Assembly: GCA_015499985.1 (NCBI GenBank)
Contig: JAAAUF010000367.1
Location: 1-37,065, forward strand
DNA length: 37,065 nucleotides
Direction: 5' to 3'
From: Haplosporangium gracile
Lineage: Eukaryota > Mortierellomycota > Mortierellomycetes > Mortierellales > Mortierellaceae
Of the stretch, positions 11,042 through 20,415 are shown one piece after another. The notes beneath the pieces were generated by a model. That model saw nothing but the letters and a program-made list of their open reading frames with translations. It searched no databases and was not told where the DNA came from. Numbering within the stretch: the stretch's first letter is position 1; each line of letters opens with the position of its first letter. Made by a program: the position numbers and the translations under genes.

Positions 11042-11946
11042 CTAATGTGGGGGGTGGTGGGTAAGAGGGTTCCGAGGGTCAAAATTGAAGTTGTGTGAAT
11101 CTTTAATTTGTGTAGATTGTGTTGCGTGTATTCGGTGTTTGGCGGGTGTGCGGGTGTGCGGGTTCGGCAACTTTTTTGGCGCGCGCTTAAAATTATTATC
11201 GGAAGGTCCCATGCATATATGTTTAAAAAGGGCAAGGTGGTGCTGTCCCCGATCCTGTCAGCCTTGCATTGCATTGTAAACAGGATCTTGTGCTTTGTGT
11301 CATCCAGCTTGCGAAGTCGGTCTCCATGCCCCGTTCATATCTCTAAGGTGCCATCCTGTGCCGCCTCTGTTTGGTGATCTGTACAAGTGTATGAAGGTCC
11401 GGATCTGAGCGAGAGTCTTGCAATAGTCTCCCTTCCTTGCTTCCGGGCACCATGTGCGTCTTGCTATTATTTACCCTTCGTGGCTCTGGTTGATGAGAGC
11501 ATAGCGAAGTAAAAAGGGTATTTGGGGGTAGAGTGGAGAGGAAAGTGAACAAGGATCAAAGCAATCGATGCCACTCTTTAATGATTTGCACAAAAAAAGT
11601 CCGTCGCTCTCTTCGTCTCTCCGAATATGCCGACCACTCAGTCTGGCCTTCGGATTTTTGATCATTGGAGAAATGGAGTGTCTAAGCCACTGACGCACAT
11701 TTCGACAGATCAGAGAAGTCGCGTTTTCAACCGGTGTTGTGGAACCATGTCGCAGCAGAACTTTGATGCAACCCAATGCAGCACAACAACCATCATGGAC
11801 AAATGGTATCAAAGAGGTCTTCTTATTTGTTTTTTTTTACTTTGTTTGACTGTTGTCAATAGGTCTTCTGAATGTTTATAATATTTCGTTCACTCTCACT
11901 TTCTTACTATCTTACCCTTATCTTTTTTCTTGTTCTCAGTTCATCT
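11042..11946. other. Upstream region of the complex I gene; possible first exon not located
   Basis: On the minus strand, 11050-11180 is CA-rich and poor in G, as in a fungal 5' leader, and ends in a pyrimidine-rich tract before CATTAG. Minus-strand ATGs at 11212, 11216 and 11274 are followed by no strong GT donor. The rest, to the stop of the His-rich gene at 11947, shows no convincing gene. Confidence 0.4.
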
Positions 11947-13626
11947 CTATCCGTGTCTCAAAAACTGAAGGTTCTGTTCAGGCAACCTACCAACAGCAAC
12001 ATCATCCTCATCATCGTAGTCTTCATCGTCATAGTCCTCATCTTCTTCTTCTTCCTCATAGTCCGCATCACCCCAGTACTCCTCCGCTTCCTCAGCAATG
12101 GTCTGGGCACTTTTCCTTTGTGCACCAGCAGGCGCAACAACCTTGTTGTCAACGGGGGACGCATCAATCTCCTCCTCAAAGTCGTTCTCGTCTGGTTTAA
12201 TTGGAGCAGGGACTGATGCGGTGACGGGAACACTTGCGGGGGTGTGGGCAATTGCTGGCTGAGCTGGATGTTGCTGTTGCCGTTGCTGTTGCTGTGAGGA
12301 TGACTTAGGGACGGCATTCTGGTCCGAGCTATCATCTTCGTCAATGTTGGGCTCAGGTTTGGCGCTAGAGGAGGAAGGAGGGTTGACGCCTTCATTGGCG
12401 TTATCGTCATTGAACGGACTGCTGGGCGACTGAGGAGTAGGACGAGGAGGAGCTACAAGGACAGGCTCGGCGATGGGTGCCGCCGCTGGCTGCGCAACTG
12501 TGGCGTCAGGAACCGCATCGTTGTCTAAGCCAGGCGACTCCCCGTCATTCTCATCGATAATGGAGCCAGGAGAAGACTCATTCGGATTCGCAGTGCTCTC
12601 CAGGCCAGAATGCTTGGGGAAGGTACTTGGAAGATCATCGTCCACGCCAGGGTAATCCGACTCGATTGGAGAAATCAGTCCGCCCGTAATGGGGAGTTCT
12701 CCAGAAGGATTCGGGAACTGATTCGCATCAGCGGCGACGTTGGGGATGGACACTGGGTCTGGGAAAGCGTCCACTTTAGGAATAGGGTTGCACACACGGA
12801 CGCCCTTGATGGTCTCGTACGCGATACAGTCGTGGTGGTAGTTCTTTGTTTTAGTAGACTTGTTGTTCTGGGCCTTCATGTGGTAATGGTGCTGCTTGGC
12901 ATGAGGAGATTTCTCCTTGGCTGCAGCAGCGTTGAACTCGCGGTGCTGGTGGTGAGAGTGATCCAGTTTATCAACGTCTTGGTGGTGGTGCTGTTTGGCC
13001 TGGGGAGACTTCTTCTTGGCTGCAGCAGCGTTGAACTCGTGGTGCTGGTGGTGAGAGTAATCCAGTTTGTCGACGCCTTGGTGGTGGTGCGAGTGGTCCA
13101 GCTTGTTGGCATGGTGGTGGATGTGTTGTTGCCTGTGCCCCTTTTGTTGGTATTGTTTGTGCTGCTCACTGTGCTCCTGAGCAGTCTTGTGGTGATGGTG
13201 ACCGCTGGCAGTCTTCTTCTTATTGTCCTGTCCACTCTCACCCTTCTTCGCCGCCTTGGCCTTCTTCTGGGCAGACGACACCTTGAACGCTTTCTGCGCC
13301 TTCTTTTTTTCCGCATCCTCCTCTTGCTTCTTCTTCTCGACTGCCGCATTCTCCTTCTCCTTCTTCACCTTCTCCGCCGCAGCAGGCTCAGCAACCTCCT
13401 TCTCTACTTCTTGAAGATAGTTCTCGTCGGCGACAAACGCGTTAAAGAAATGAACGCGCGACTCGAGCTCCGAGAGTGGGGGGTAGACGACTTTTTTCTT
13501 CAGCGCCTCAGCTGAGATGGCTTCCTCGTCGGCTTCAGGGGGACCGGTGGCGGCGGCCTCTTGGGCTTGGACGAATGAGAGGGTAAAGAGGGCACAGGCG
13601 CCTAGTACAATTGTGGTCAGACGCAT
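11947..13626 (-). CDS. Secreted His/Lys-rich protein with acidic C-terminus (paralogue of 14777-15367)
   Basis: Single exon, 559 residues from the ATG at complement 13624-13626. This start was preferred to an ATG eight codons upstream because it begins directly with a signal peptide (MRLTTIVLGACALFTLSF, cleavage near VQAQ) matching the neighbour's MRLTALCLGL. Next comes a motif YPPLSELESRVHFFNAFVAD shared with the neighbour. Residues about 75-145 are a Lys/Glu/Ala-rich helix. Residues about 145-260 are very His-rich and contain a 33-residue tandem repeat. Then follow a short segment with the only two mature cysteines (DCIAYETIKGVRVC), a Pro/Ser/Asp-rich linker, and a final tract of Glu, Asp and Tyr. 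His clusters suggest metal binding and the layout suggests a secreted or wall-associated protein; both are inference. I recognise no named family. Confidence 0.75.
   Translation of the reverse strand: MRLTTIVLGACALFTLSFVQAQEAAATGPPEADEEAISAEALKKKVVYPPLSELESRVHFFNAFVADENYLQEVEKEVAEPAAAEKVKKEKENAAVEKKKQEEDAEKKKAQKAFKVSSAQKKAKAAKKGESGQDNKKKTASGHHHHKTAQEHSEQHKQYQQKGHRQQHIHHHANKLDHSHHHQGVDKLDYSHHQHHEFNAAAAKKKSPQAKQHHHQDVDKLDHSHHQHREFNAAAAKEKSPHAKQHHYHMKAQNNKSTKTKNYHHDCIAYETIKGVRVCNPIPKVDAFPDPVSIPNVAADANQFPNPSGELPITGGLISPIESDYPGVDDDLPSTFPKHSGLESTANPNESSPGSIIDENDGESPGLDNDAVPDATVAQPAAAPIAEPVLVAPPRPTPQSPSSPFNDDNANEGVNPPSSSSAKPEPNIDEDDSSDQNAVPKSSSQQQQRQQQHPAQPAIAHTPASVPVTASVPAPIKPDENDFEEEIDASPVDNKVVAPAGAQRKSAQTIAEEAEEYWGDADYEEEEEDEDYDDEDYDDEDDVAVGRLPEQNLQFLRHG
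12905..13102 (-). repeat. Two 99-nt tandem repeats inside the His-rich CDS
   Basis: The units are 12905-13003 and 13004-13102. They encode nearly identical 33-residue segments containing DKLDHSHHQH, EFNAAAAK and SPHAKQHH. Differences are mostly single bases. A partial third copy (ANKLDHSHHHQ) lies on the far side of the second unit. Repeat number may vary between strains. Confidence 0.85.
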
Positions 13627-14776
13627 GTTTTGATAGGGTGTGTTATTCAAATGCCGGGAAAGGTATTGTAGGCGTATGTGTGCGTTATTAGTAGTGGCGG
13701 TAGTGGGGGGAGTGTGATAGAAAAGAGAGAGATGAATGGATGGATGGGTATTTAAGTATGATGATGAAGGAAAAAAGAGGTAAGCAGGAGTGAGAAAGAA
13801 GAGATGGAAAGAAGGGAGAGAATTGTGACACGCTACGAAAGTAAGTAGGATTACTTACAAAAGGAGGTGGGCAGGAATGGACATTGTGTATGTTTACGTT
13901 CTTTCGTTTCATTTAGTCCTTTTTTTCTCTCATTCTCTCCTTTTCTCGCCTCGATAAAAGAACGAACGCGCGCCACTCATGGAAGAAAAAGGGGCGAGCA
14001 CGTAGGTTAGGATTTAGGGAGAAGAAAAGAAGAAGGGGAAGGCGAACAATTTTCTTTTCATTCTTTGGGTGAATCGCGAATTTGCCAAGGGGTAGAGGAA
14101 GCGCACGATAGAAAAAGGGGCAGTAGCAGAGAGAGAGGTGGGCACGGACAGGCACACAAAGGGCAGGATGATTCGAAATCCAACATCTACTCCTCTTCCC
14201 TGTGTGAAATGCTCGCAGTATGCGTCTGTATGTCTGTGAGCCCCGCATGCCGCACAGTAGCTTCCGTCCTTTCTAAAATGATTGACTATAGTCAGTGTTG
14301 CGAGCAAGGGGCGAACAAGTTTCGAATGTAAGGGGCCCTTTCGCACTAATCCCATGTAAAGTGAGCGAACAAGAGGCCAAAATATTGGTCACTCACCCAT
14401 TTGCTCACTACTCTGATTATAGTTACTTCATCGCTTCCCCTGTTTCTGCTTGGTGAACTTAGTGTTGTAACCATGTTTGCTTCCATTCTTCCTTCTCTTG
14501 GATGACGGAAGATGAACAAGAAAGTACCAATAAATACTTTGATACTCTTTCATGTTGTTCCATTCAACATCATCATTCATGACCAAGAGGTGTAAGAAAC
14601 GAAAAGAGTATACTTTTTTTATGGAAGCGAAAGCGCAATGAAAGGAAGGTGAATTAAGGAAGGTATCTTTTTTGTGTGTGTGGAGAGGTAGAAGAGGAAA
14701 ACAAAAGGATTACAACAACTGTAGAGACAAGGAAAGGGGAAACGAAGTAAAATTAAGAGAAACGAAGACGATTACA
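13627..14776. other. Intergenic region between the two secreted-protein genes
   Basis: The left part should be the promoter of the 559-residue gene; a weak TATA-like TTAAATAC lies on the minus strand near 13748-13756. The part next to 14776 is the 3' flank of the upstream gene. Long GA-rich/CT-rich tracts fill 13700-14060. No further coding frame looks real. Confidence 0.5.
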
Positions 14777-15367
14777 CTACGACGATGCGTCCTTTTTCTT
14801 GCTGTTCATCTTCTTGCCGTGGAAGTGATGCTTGTAGGAAGACGAGGAAGAGGACACTTTATGATGTCTCTTCTCAAAATTATTGCCTACCTTCCCAGCT
14901 GCCTTCTTGGTCTTGGCAGCAACCCTCTTGCCCAACTTCTTGCCAGCCTTTCCCGCCTTCTCCATCTTGGCAACTCCCGCAGGCTTGTCACCACCTCCAA
15001 CCATGGGCTCCTTGATGATATGCAGATTCGCAGGCGCGGCAACAATCGCGTCTGCACGGAAGGAATTGAACGCCGTTGCGCGTTGTTCGATCTCGCGACG
15101 GGACGGGTAATCCCATCTACGCTTTTCCAACTTCGGCGATGATAGAGCGATCTTGTTCCTCTTGTTCTTGCTATTACTGATCTTGTGATGATGGTAACTG
15201 TTGACGGTGCGGTGGCGACGAGACTGATAGCGCTTATTATGACGGGCGACAAGACCCTGTGCGACCTTCATGGACTGAAACCACTCTTCAGGGGCAATAA
15301 TTTCTTGGGCCAGGACTGTTGCAGTGAAGAGGGTGACTAGACCGAGGCATAGGGCTGTTAGACGCAT
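14777..15367 (-). CDS. Small secreted cationic protein (paralogue of 11947-13626)
   Basis: Single exon, 196 residues. The signal peptide is MRLTALCLGLVTLFTATVLA, with cleavage likely before QEIIAPEE. The mature part is strongly basic and has no cysteine. It carries YPSRREIEQRATAFNSFRAD, which matches the neighbour's motif at 10 of 20 positions with no gap. Downstream is a Gly/Ala/Lys stretch (GKAGKKLGKRVAAKTKKAAG) predicted to form a cationic amphipathic helix, then a Ser/His/Lys tail. Possible Kex2-type Lys-Arg sites precede the motif (LEKR), sit within the cationic stretch (LGKR) and precede the tail (FEKR), so the precursor could be processed into peptides. The protein may be membrane-active, DNA/RNA-binding or wall-associated; none of this is shown by the sequence alone. 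It is 1.15 kb upstream of its paralogue on the same strand. Confidence 0.75.
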   Translation of the reverse strand: MRLTALCLGLVTLFTATVLAQEIIAPEEWFQSMKVAQGLVARHNKRYQSRRHRTVNSYHHHKISNSKNKRNKIALSSPKLEKRRWDYPSRREIEQRATAFNSFRADAIVAAPANLHIIKEPMVGGGDKPAGVAKMEKAGKAGKKLGKRVAAKTKKAAGKVGNNFEKRHHKVSSSSSSYKHHFHGKKMNSKKKDASS

Positions 15368-16294
15368 TTTTTGTTATGAATGTATGTTTGTGGGAGGAGA
15401 TTTGCTTTGAAGGAGAAAGAGAGATGAACCAAAAGGGTGCAGGAGTGGGTGTTGATTACAAAAAGTGTAGGTCGAGGAAAGAGCAAAAGGGGTTGAATGG
15501 AAGAAGAGGGAGGGATGAACGTAAGAATACGAGAAGATAAATAAGAACCAAAGTGCATGTGTATGCATGTATCTGCGGGCAGGATTTCAATACTTGCGAA
15601 TAGCAGAAAAAATGGTGATCCATCATTTGGGACATATTGCGATCTGTTGGGACTCCTGCAGATTAGGATGGAGAGTTGCCAATAAACACCATTTCGCGTC
15701 GTTTCCGTTTCTAGGCTAAAAAGTGTCCGACACGTCTCTTGTAGACGTTACGGGAGGAGCATCCGTTGATAATTCCGTCGCCTTGACAGGCGGAATTCGA
15801 ACTAACGTGCACTGTGTGGTCGAGGCGAGGGAGGCGATCATTGATATCAGTGAGACAACCATATAGATCTCTGAGTATAATCAGATCGTCGTATGTGTCA
15901 CCGACTGATTAACTGATATAGTTCCATGAGCCGAGATGATGGATAAGTCGCCATGAAAAGAAGTCCTGGCACTGATCTTCTCTCGCAGTTGACGTAAACT
16001 TCTCGTCGTCGTTGTCCTCCTCCTGCTTTCGTGTAGTCAATGTATCAATTTTAGATGCGTGGCTGTTATTCGCGGTGCACGTGACGAACCCGATTTTTCT
16101 TGGCCTTTTGACGCCATTTATCGCCCCTTTACATTTACTCACTCGTCTATCTATCTCCTTATTCATTCTCTCCCCATCGTCGTCTCTTTATTCAGTCATC
16201 CGCCCTTTCTCTCTCTCTCTCTACCAAAAAACAAGGACGCAAAACACAAGGACAAAGGAACTTACAGCCAACATTCGCACACCCAACAAGAACA
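15368..16294. other. Divergent promoter region (secreted protein gene / SFT2 gene)
   Basis: It separates two divergent genes. A CT repeat (16206-16222) followed by a CA/A-rich leader precedes the SFT2 start at 16295. On the left side, a GA-rich strand near 15400-15540 is the leader of the secreted protein gene. No RNA gene or other coding frame was recognised. Confidence 0.5.
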
Positions 16295-17667
16295 ATGTCA
16301 AGCAACACAGAGTCAAACTTCAGGAATGCCTTCAAGAACTTTGGTGCTCGAGGAGGTGTAACAGCAGCGGACACCGCCGCATCTTCTTCTGGTAGCGGAA
16401 GTGCCTTCAACAGAGCATCCGATTGGTTCGGAGGCGTCAGGAGTCAGGTCTCAGGATATGTCCCCGTCTCCATGGGTGGGGGCGCACAGCCTCAGGAAGA
16501 AGATTGGCTGGGTCTCACATGGTTCCAGGTAACACTTGCCTTCTCTCACATCTCTGCATCAGCACTTGACTGATGCACTTGTGGGTCATTCAGCCCTATT
16601 TTTCTTGCAATGACGTTCACTGCGTGGCCAAGAGTCGGTCCTTTGCCACGTTTGTAGGAGTTGTGTACTTTTTGGGGAAACTTTTCTTGGCACTATTTTT
16701 CTTTCAACTTATGCTTTTGTACTCTGCCAAAAAGGGACACAGCCCACAGTCAACGAACACACTCTGAACACATCATTCTGACATGTTTATCTCTTTTTGG
16801 TCTTTTTTTAGCGCATGGCAGGATTTGCGATCTGTGTTGCGGGAGGATTGGCATGCTTCATGATTGCCTTCTTTGTTGGATTGCCCCTGTTCTTTCTTAA
16901 GCCAAGCAAGCTTGCAACAAGTTTTACACTTGGAAGCATTCTCCTCATGTGCAGGTACTTACCGCAGACAGGACAGGATGGGAAATTACACACGTTGCAG
17001 GGACAATAACCATAAATATGGGGGTATGATACGGACGCCACTATACAGGCACTGCACAACAGTACAGGAAGCAAGGATCCTCACAGGGACAGTACAAAAA
17101 AATGAGTGGATACGACACGGACAGCACTGGGCACCACACATCACCTCAAGAAGCAAGCCTTACAGGAACATAACACGCAAGAGTGCGTGGCACGGACAAC
17201 AATGGATTTCTCTCTCCACTCTGGACGTAATAACTACTCACACTCTTATTCTTATTGTTGTCCGCCTGAACGAATAGTTTTGCATTGCTGAAAGGACCTG
17301 TGGCTCATTTGAAGGCTTTGATTTCAAGGGAGAGGTTGCCGTTCACAGGAGTATATATCGGGTCCATGGTCTTTGTCCTCTACTCCAGTCTTATTGTAAG
17401 TCGACTATTACTTGCTTCTTGTGCGGAAAGAAAGAAAGAAAAAAAAAGTGCTGGCGAATACGTCAGCGCAAAGGACTGTGTACTCACCCTCCATTCCTTC
17501 TTCCTCTTGCTTTGAACAAATGATAGGCCAACAATTATATTCTAACAATTATTGGGTTAGTGATCGAAATCTTGGCGCTTCTCTATTACTTTACCTCATA
17601 CTCGCCCCTCAGTGGAGGATCGATCCGTCTGGGATCACGCATGGCTTCAGGACTCCTTCCCATCTAG
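16295..17667 (+). CDS. SFT2: SFT2-family four-pass membrane protein of vesicle transport
   Basis: Four exons, 16295-16528, 16812-16954, 17278-17395 and 17527-17667, join in phase to give 211 residues. The introns (283, 323 and 131 nt) begin GTAACA, GTACTT and GTAAGT. The N-terminal 75 residues are Ser/Gly-rich and cytosolic. Four membrane segments follow: FAICVAGGLACFMIAFFVG, the segment around FTLGSILLMCSFALL, YIGSMVFVLYSSLI, and LTIIGLVIEILALLYYF. Family hallmarks are FAIC..GGL, KLATSFTLGS, GP.AHLK, RERLPF and the closing GSIRLGSRM. Yeast Sft2 is a Golgi t-SNARE-like multicopy suppressor that acts in fusion of endosome-derived vesicles with the late Golgi. The protein is about the usual family length. 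It is divergent from the secreted-protein gene. Confidence 0.93.
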
Positions 17668-17791
17668 GACGATGATTTTTCAGGATCCAGCTTTTGTATT
17701 GGATGAAACATGGGAAAAGCAGGAGCACTGTTATTACCGGAAAATAAAAAACCAGAATTCTGTTTACTTTTAAGCTGTACAAAAAAAAAAT

Positions 17792-17929
17792 ATGATCGTG
17801 AGAAAATCAACTTCATCTGCAAAAGGCCGTCTGCCTAATTACCTGTCTTCCTATCACGACCACGACTACGATCGCAACCACCATGAACATGACCAACATG
17901 ACGGTCACCAAGAAGACCGTATGTCCTGA
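17792..17929 (+). other. Possible 45-codon His/Asp-rich micro-ORF
   Basis: An ATG at 17792 opens 45 codons to TGA 17927-17929. The second half is a His/Asp run (YHDHDYDRNHHEHDQHDGHQ), which could bind metal. It starts 125 nt after the SFT2 stop, so it may just lie in that gene's 3' flank. It overlaps a hydrophobic micro-ORF on the other strand; at most one is likely to be real. No homologue is recognised. Confidence 0.2.
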
Positions 17930-17965
17930 TCCGGTACGATGTCCCATCGCAATTCGCGCAGACAT
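17813..17965 (-). other. Possible 50-codon single-pass membrane micro-ORF
   Basis: An ATG at complement 17963-17965 opens 50 codons to TGA (complement 17813-17815). After a short polar head (MSARIAMGHRTGSG) comes a single strong hydrophobic helix (VFLVTVMLVMFMVVAIVVVV) and a basic tail (IGRQVIRQTAFCR), the layout of a small tail- or signal-anchored protein. CAG/GT just after IGR, before VIRQ, could be a donor leading to further exons. The hydrophobicity may be a by-product of the GTCGTGGTCGTG-like repeat on this strand. Confidence 0.25.
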
Positions 17966-18710
17966 CGTCCCTGCGAGCAACGATACTGTATTTCCACCTT
18001 TCTTTTTTCATGCCCCGCACAGTTAGCGTTTCTCGCAGATACGACGAGCAAAGCAAAATTATGATGCATTGCTGCGGGGTCGAGAATATTCTGCTGTGTG
18101 TGTACCCCTGTGACCCTGAATGCTGAATCTTTTCACTAATGCAATCTACTCTTAATTTCTTTTTGTTCTTACTGGCGTCCCTATATACAAGAGAGCTTTC
18201 CTTTTTCTCCTCCTTCCATTTAACNNNNNNNNNNAAAAAAAAGAGGAGAAATGGGAAGCATCAAAGGGGTAGCCCAAGAAAAGAAATAGAAAAGGAAAAG
18301 CATTTGGGAGGATCCTAGGAAAATCTACAGTTGGCAGGATAGAGATGTACAAATCGAAGGGGAGGGAAAAGAGGTAGACGGATATGACGGCTCATAACGT
18401 GGACAAGAAAAAAAAAGTAAAGTGTCAATAATACTCTACATTTGTTTACAAAAGGAATTTTTTTCTCCAAGTATTGATGAACAGCGTAGGTGTTAGAGTG
18501 ATAGACGGAAGAATAAAGACCTTGGGCAACAAAAATCGACCTAGTTTTCATAGTAGATTTAAGTCGATCTAAAAATAAAAAGCATAGCCCAATTTTGCGT
18601 AACGAGGCAACACTTACACAGCCTCTTTTTAAGTCCTTTCTTTCTTTCTAACTTCGCATCTTTACCACCATCCTCCAAACTCCTCTAACCCTTCCACGAA
18701 CATACTAACG
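17966..18710. other. Intergenic region with assembly gap
   Basis: Apart from the 10-N gap, no coding frame of substance is seen. A pyrimidine-rich leader (18630-18700) precedes the small ORF at 18711. Confidence 0.5.
18225..18234. other. Assembly gap of 10 N
   Basis: Ten N characters sit between a C and an A run. A fixed block of 10 usually marks an unsized scaffold join, so the real distance and even the order of the two sides may be uncertain. Confidence 0.99.
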
Positions 18711-18911
18711 ATGGACTACCTTCTTTTAGCTCCTCTAATTGTTCAAGTTATCGCACAGCCTGCCACTGAAGTTGTAGCGCAAGACCCGCTCCTTCAAGTG
18801 ATCGATCAACTCAACATTTTGGTTCGGGATCTTCCTGCGGCCTTCCCTGAACCTCGTCTCGCCGCCCAAAGTCCCGCCCGCCACGTCCGCCGACGCCCTA
18901 TTGATGAATGA
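18711..18911 (+). CDS. Possible 66-residue protein with hydrophobic N-terminus
   Basis: The ATG at 18711 follows a pyrimidine-rich leader that resembles those of the real genes here. The peptide opens with MDYLLLAPLIVQVIAQPATE, which could be a short signal sequence, then a Leu/Asp/Pro-rich region, and closes with a basic stretch (RHVRRRPIDE). There is no cysteine and no recognised family. It ends 78 nt before the PP2C pseudogene and might be part of a larger spliced or degraded gene. Confidence 0.3.
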   Translation: MDYLLLAPLIVQVIAQPATEVVAQDPLLQVIDQLNILVRDLPAAFPEPRLAAQSPARHVRRRPIDE

Positions 18912-18989
18912 CCATGACTCTGACCGTGAACAAAACACATCTTTCTTTTACACCTCTCTTCATCCCCCACACTCTAAAACGAATCAGCA

Positions 18990-20415
18990 TTGGGTCAAAC
19001 ACTCTCAGCACCCGTCACTGACAAACATTCATCAACTGGCACCAATGGCCGCCTCGCTTATAGACAATCAACAATGCAAGGTTGGCGCGTCAGTAAGGAA
19101 TACTCCATACCGTTTCCTGGTTACAGCGCAGAGCTCGAATTGCGCTGTAAGTAGGAGAACAAGGGAACTTGTATTTACATTCACATGTATCTTTTTTTAC
19201 CTCCGCTGAAATAGCCATGGATGATGCTCACACAACCTTACTGGATAAAGAGAATGCCCCAAGAACCGCATTTTTTGCTGTTTATGACGGCCATCGAGGT
19301 ACATAGGCTCATTATACCTCAGCAAACCGACGAATCCTATGTTGCATCAGGTTATTAATTAGACATACTATTTACCTTTTTTTGTTTCATTCAGGCGACA
19401 CTGTTGCCAAATAATGTGGAGATCGTCTTCACAAGAACATTTTTACGGATGCAAAGTTTAACCAAAAAGAGTTCAAGGCAGCAATTAAGAGCGACTTTTT
19501 AGAAACGGACAGAACTTTTCATTTGGATCCTGAGTGCAGCAGCGAATCGTCAGGTTGCACAGCCATCGCCGCAATCATCACAGACAAGAACATCCTCTAC
19601 GTCGTAAGGGTTTTGGCTGGAGACTTTTGAACTGGGCGTGTGCATGATTCTGATACAGCGCTTGATATCTGCTGTGGTATACATTTTAGGGGAACGCGGG
19701 TGACTCTAGGGCTGTACCTAGCAGAGATGGAAAAGCCGTTGCTATGTCTTCCGATTACAAGCCTGCCAACATAAGTACCACAGAAATAAAACATCAAGAC
19801 TGTCTGGAGGTAGTGACCTTTATTTGTGTATAACCAAGTACTAATCGCTCTGCATTGTATCTATTTAGATGAGTCAACATGGATCCTGTTCTCGGGAGGA
19901 TGTGTCGAGAATGTCAGAGTTAATGGCCTTTTGACAACGTCTCGAGCGCTGGGAGAATTTTTTCATTTGTAAATGGGTCGTATGTGGCGAATTACCCGTT
20001 CACTGACGACATAATTATTATAATAATGCAATTGGTAGGTATTTGGGACTGTATAAGCTCGCAACAGCTGATCAGTTTTTTCCGCCAAAAAATTGCCCGT
20101 TGGATACAATATGCGAAAAAACTCTGGATCATTGTTTTTGGCCGACGCTGGCGCTTTGCCCGTCGACGGTTGAGATAACATGACAATGGTCGTTCTGGCT
20201 TTTTTGAATGGAGGGGACAATTGAGGAATGATATGAGCTTGTGGGCAATCGCGTTACTAGCAGCCAAATCTGCCTATCCGCCAATGAATGGCCCAGCAGC
20301 GGCTGGAGAAAAAGAAACGGCAGCACTAAAGTCAAAACCTGAAAAGTCTGGAGGGATCCTTGGACGACTTTTCTCAAACCAGCCACGTTTGGCCTCCACA
20401 AAGACGAAAAAATAA
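18990..20415 (+). pseudogene. PP2C-type protein phosphatase pseudogene (Ptc2/3-like), introns retained
   Basis: Exons recognisable by similarity and phase are 18990-19092, 19215-19298, 19395-19603 and 19690 to about 19810, with later pieces to 20415. They read GQTLSAPVTDKHSSTGT, MQGWRVTMDDAHTT, FFAVYDGHRG, SGCTAIAA, GNAGDSRAV, RVNGLLTTSRALGE, GIWDCISSQQ and DNMTMVVLAF, the ordered motifs of a Mg/Mn-dependent Ser/Thr phosphatase. The damage is extensive: the start is TTG (18990-18992) where the family has ATG-Gly-Gln; TAA interrupts after TVAK (19412-19414); the frame shifts near 19958; Asp of the DGIWD metal site is replaced (LVGIWD); TGA at 20171-20173 and 20229-20231 falls where Cys/Arg and Trp are expected; and the last part (AAAGEKETAALKSKPEKSGG, stop 20413-20415) is in another frame. 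Retained introns show this is not a retrocopy. It is inferred to be inactive. Confidence 0.88.

Noticed and set aside
12610..13515. 301-codon plus-strand ORF, very Leu/Val-rich
   Set aside because: It is antisense to the His/Lys-rich secreted protein; His and Lys codons read as Val/Leu on the other strand, mimicking a membrane protein.
15735..15815. Possible tRNA because of GTTCGAATTCC on the minus strand
   Set aside because: The T-loop-like sequence has no pairing T-stem, and no acceptor stem or anticodon arm can be drawn.
18990..20231. Repeat-induced point mutation (RIP) as cause of the PP2C decay
   Set aside because: At least one TGG-to-TGA change fits G-to-A, but ATG-to-TTG and the TAA replacing a sense codon are transversions, and frameshifts are present.
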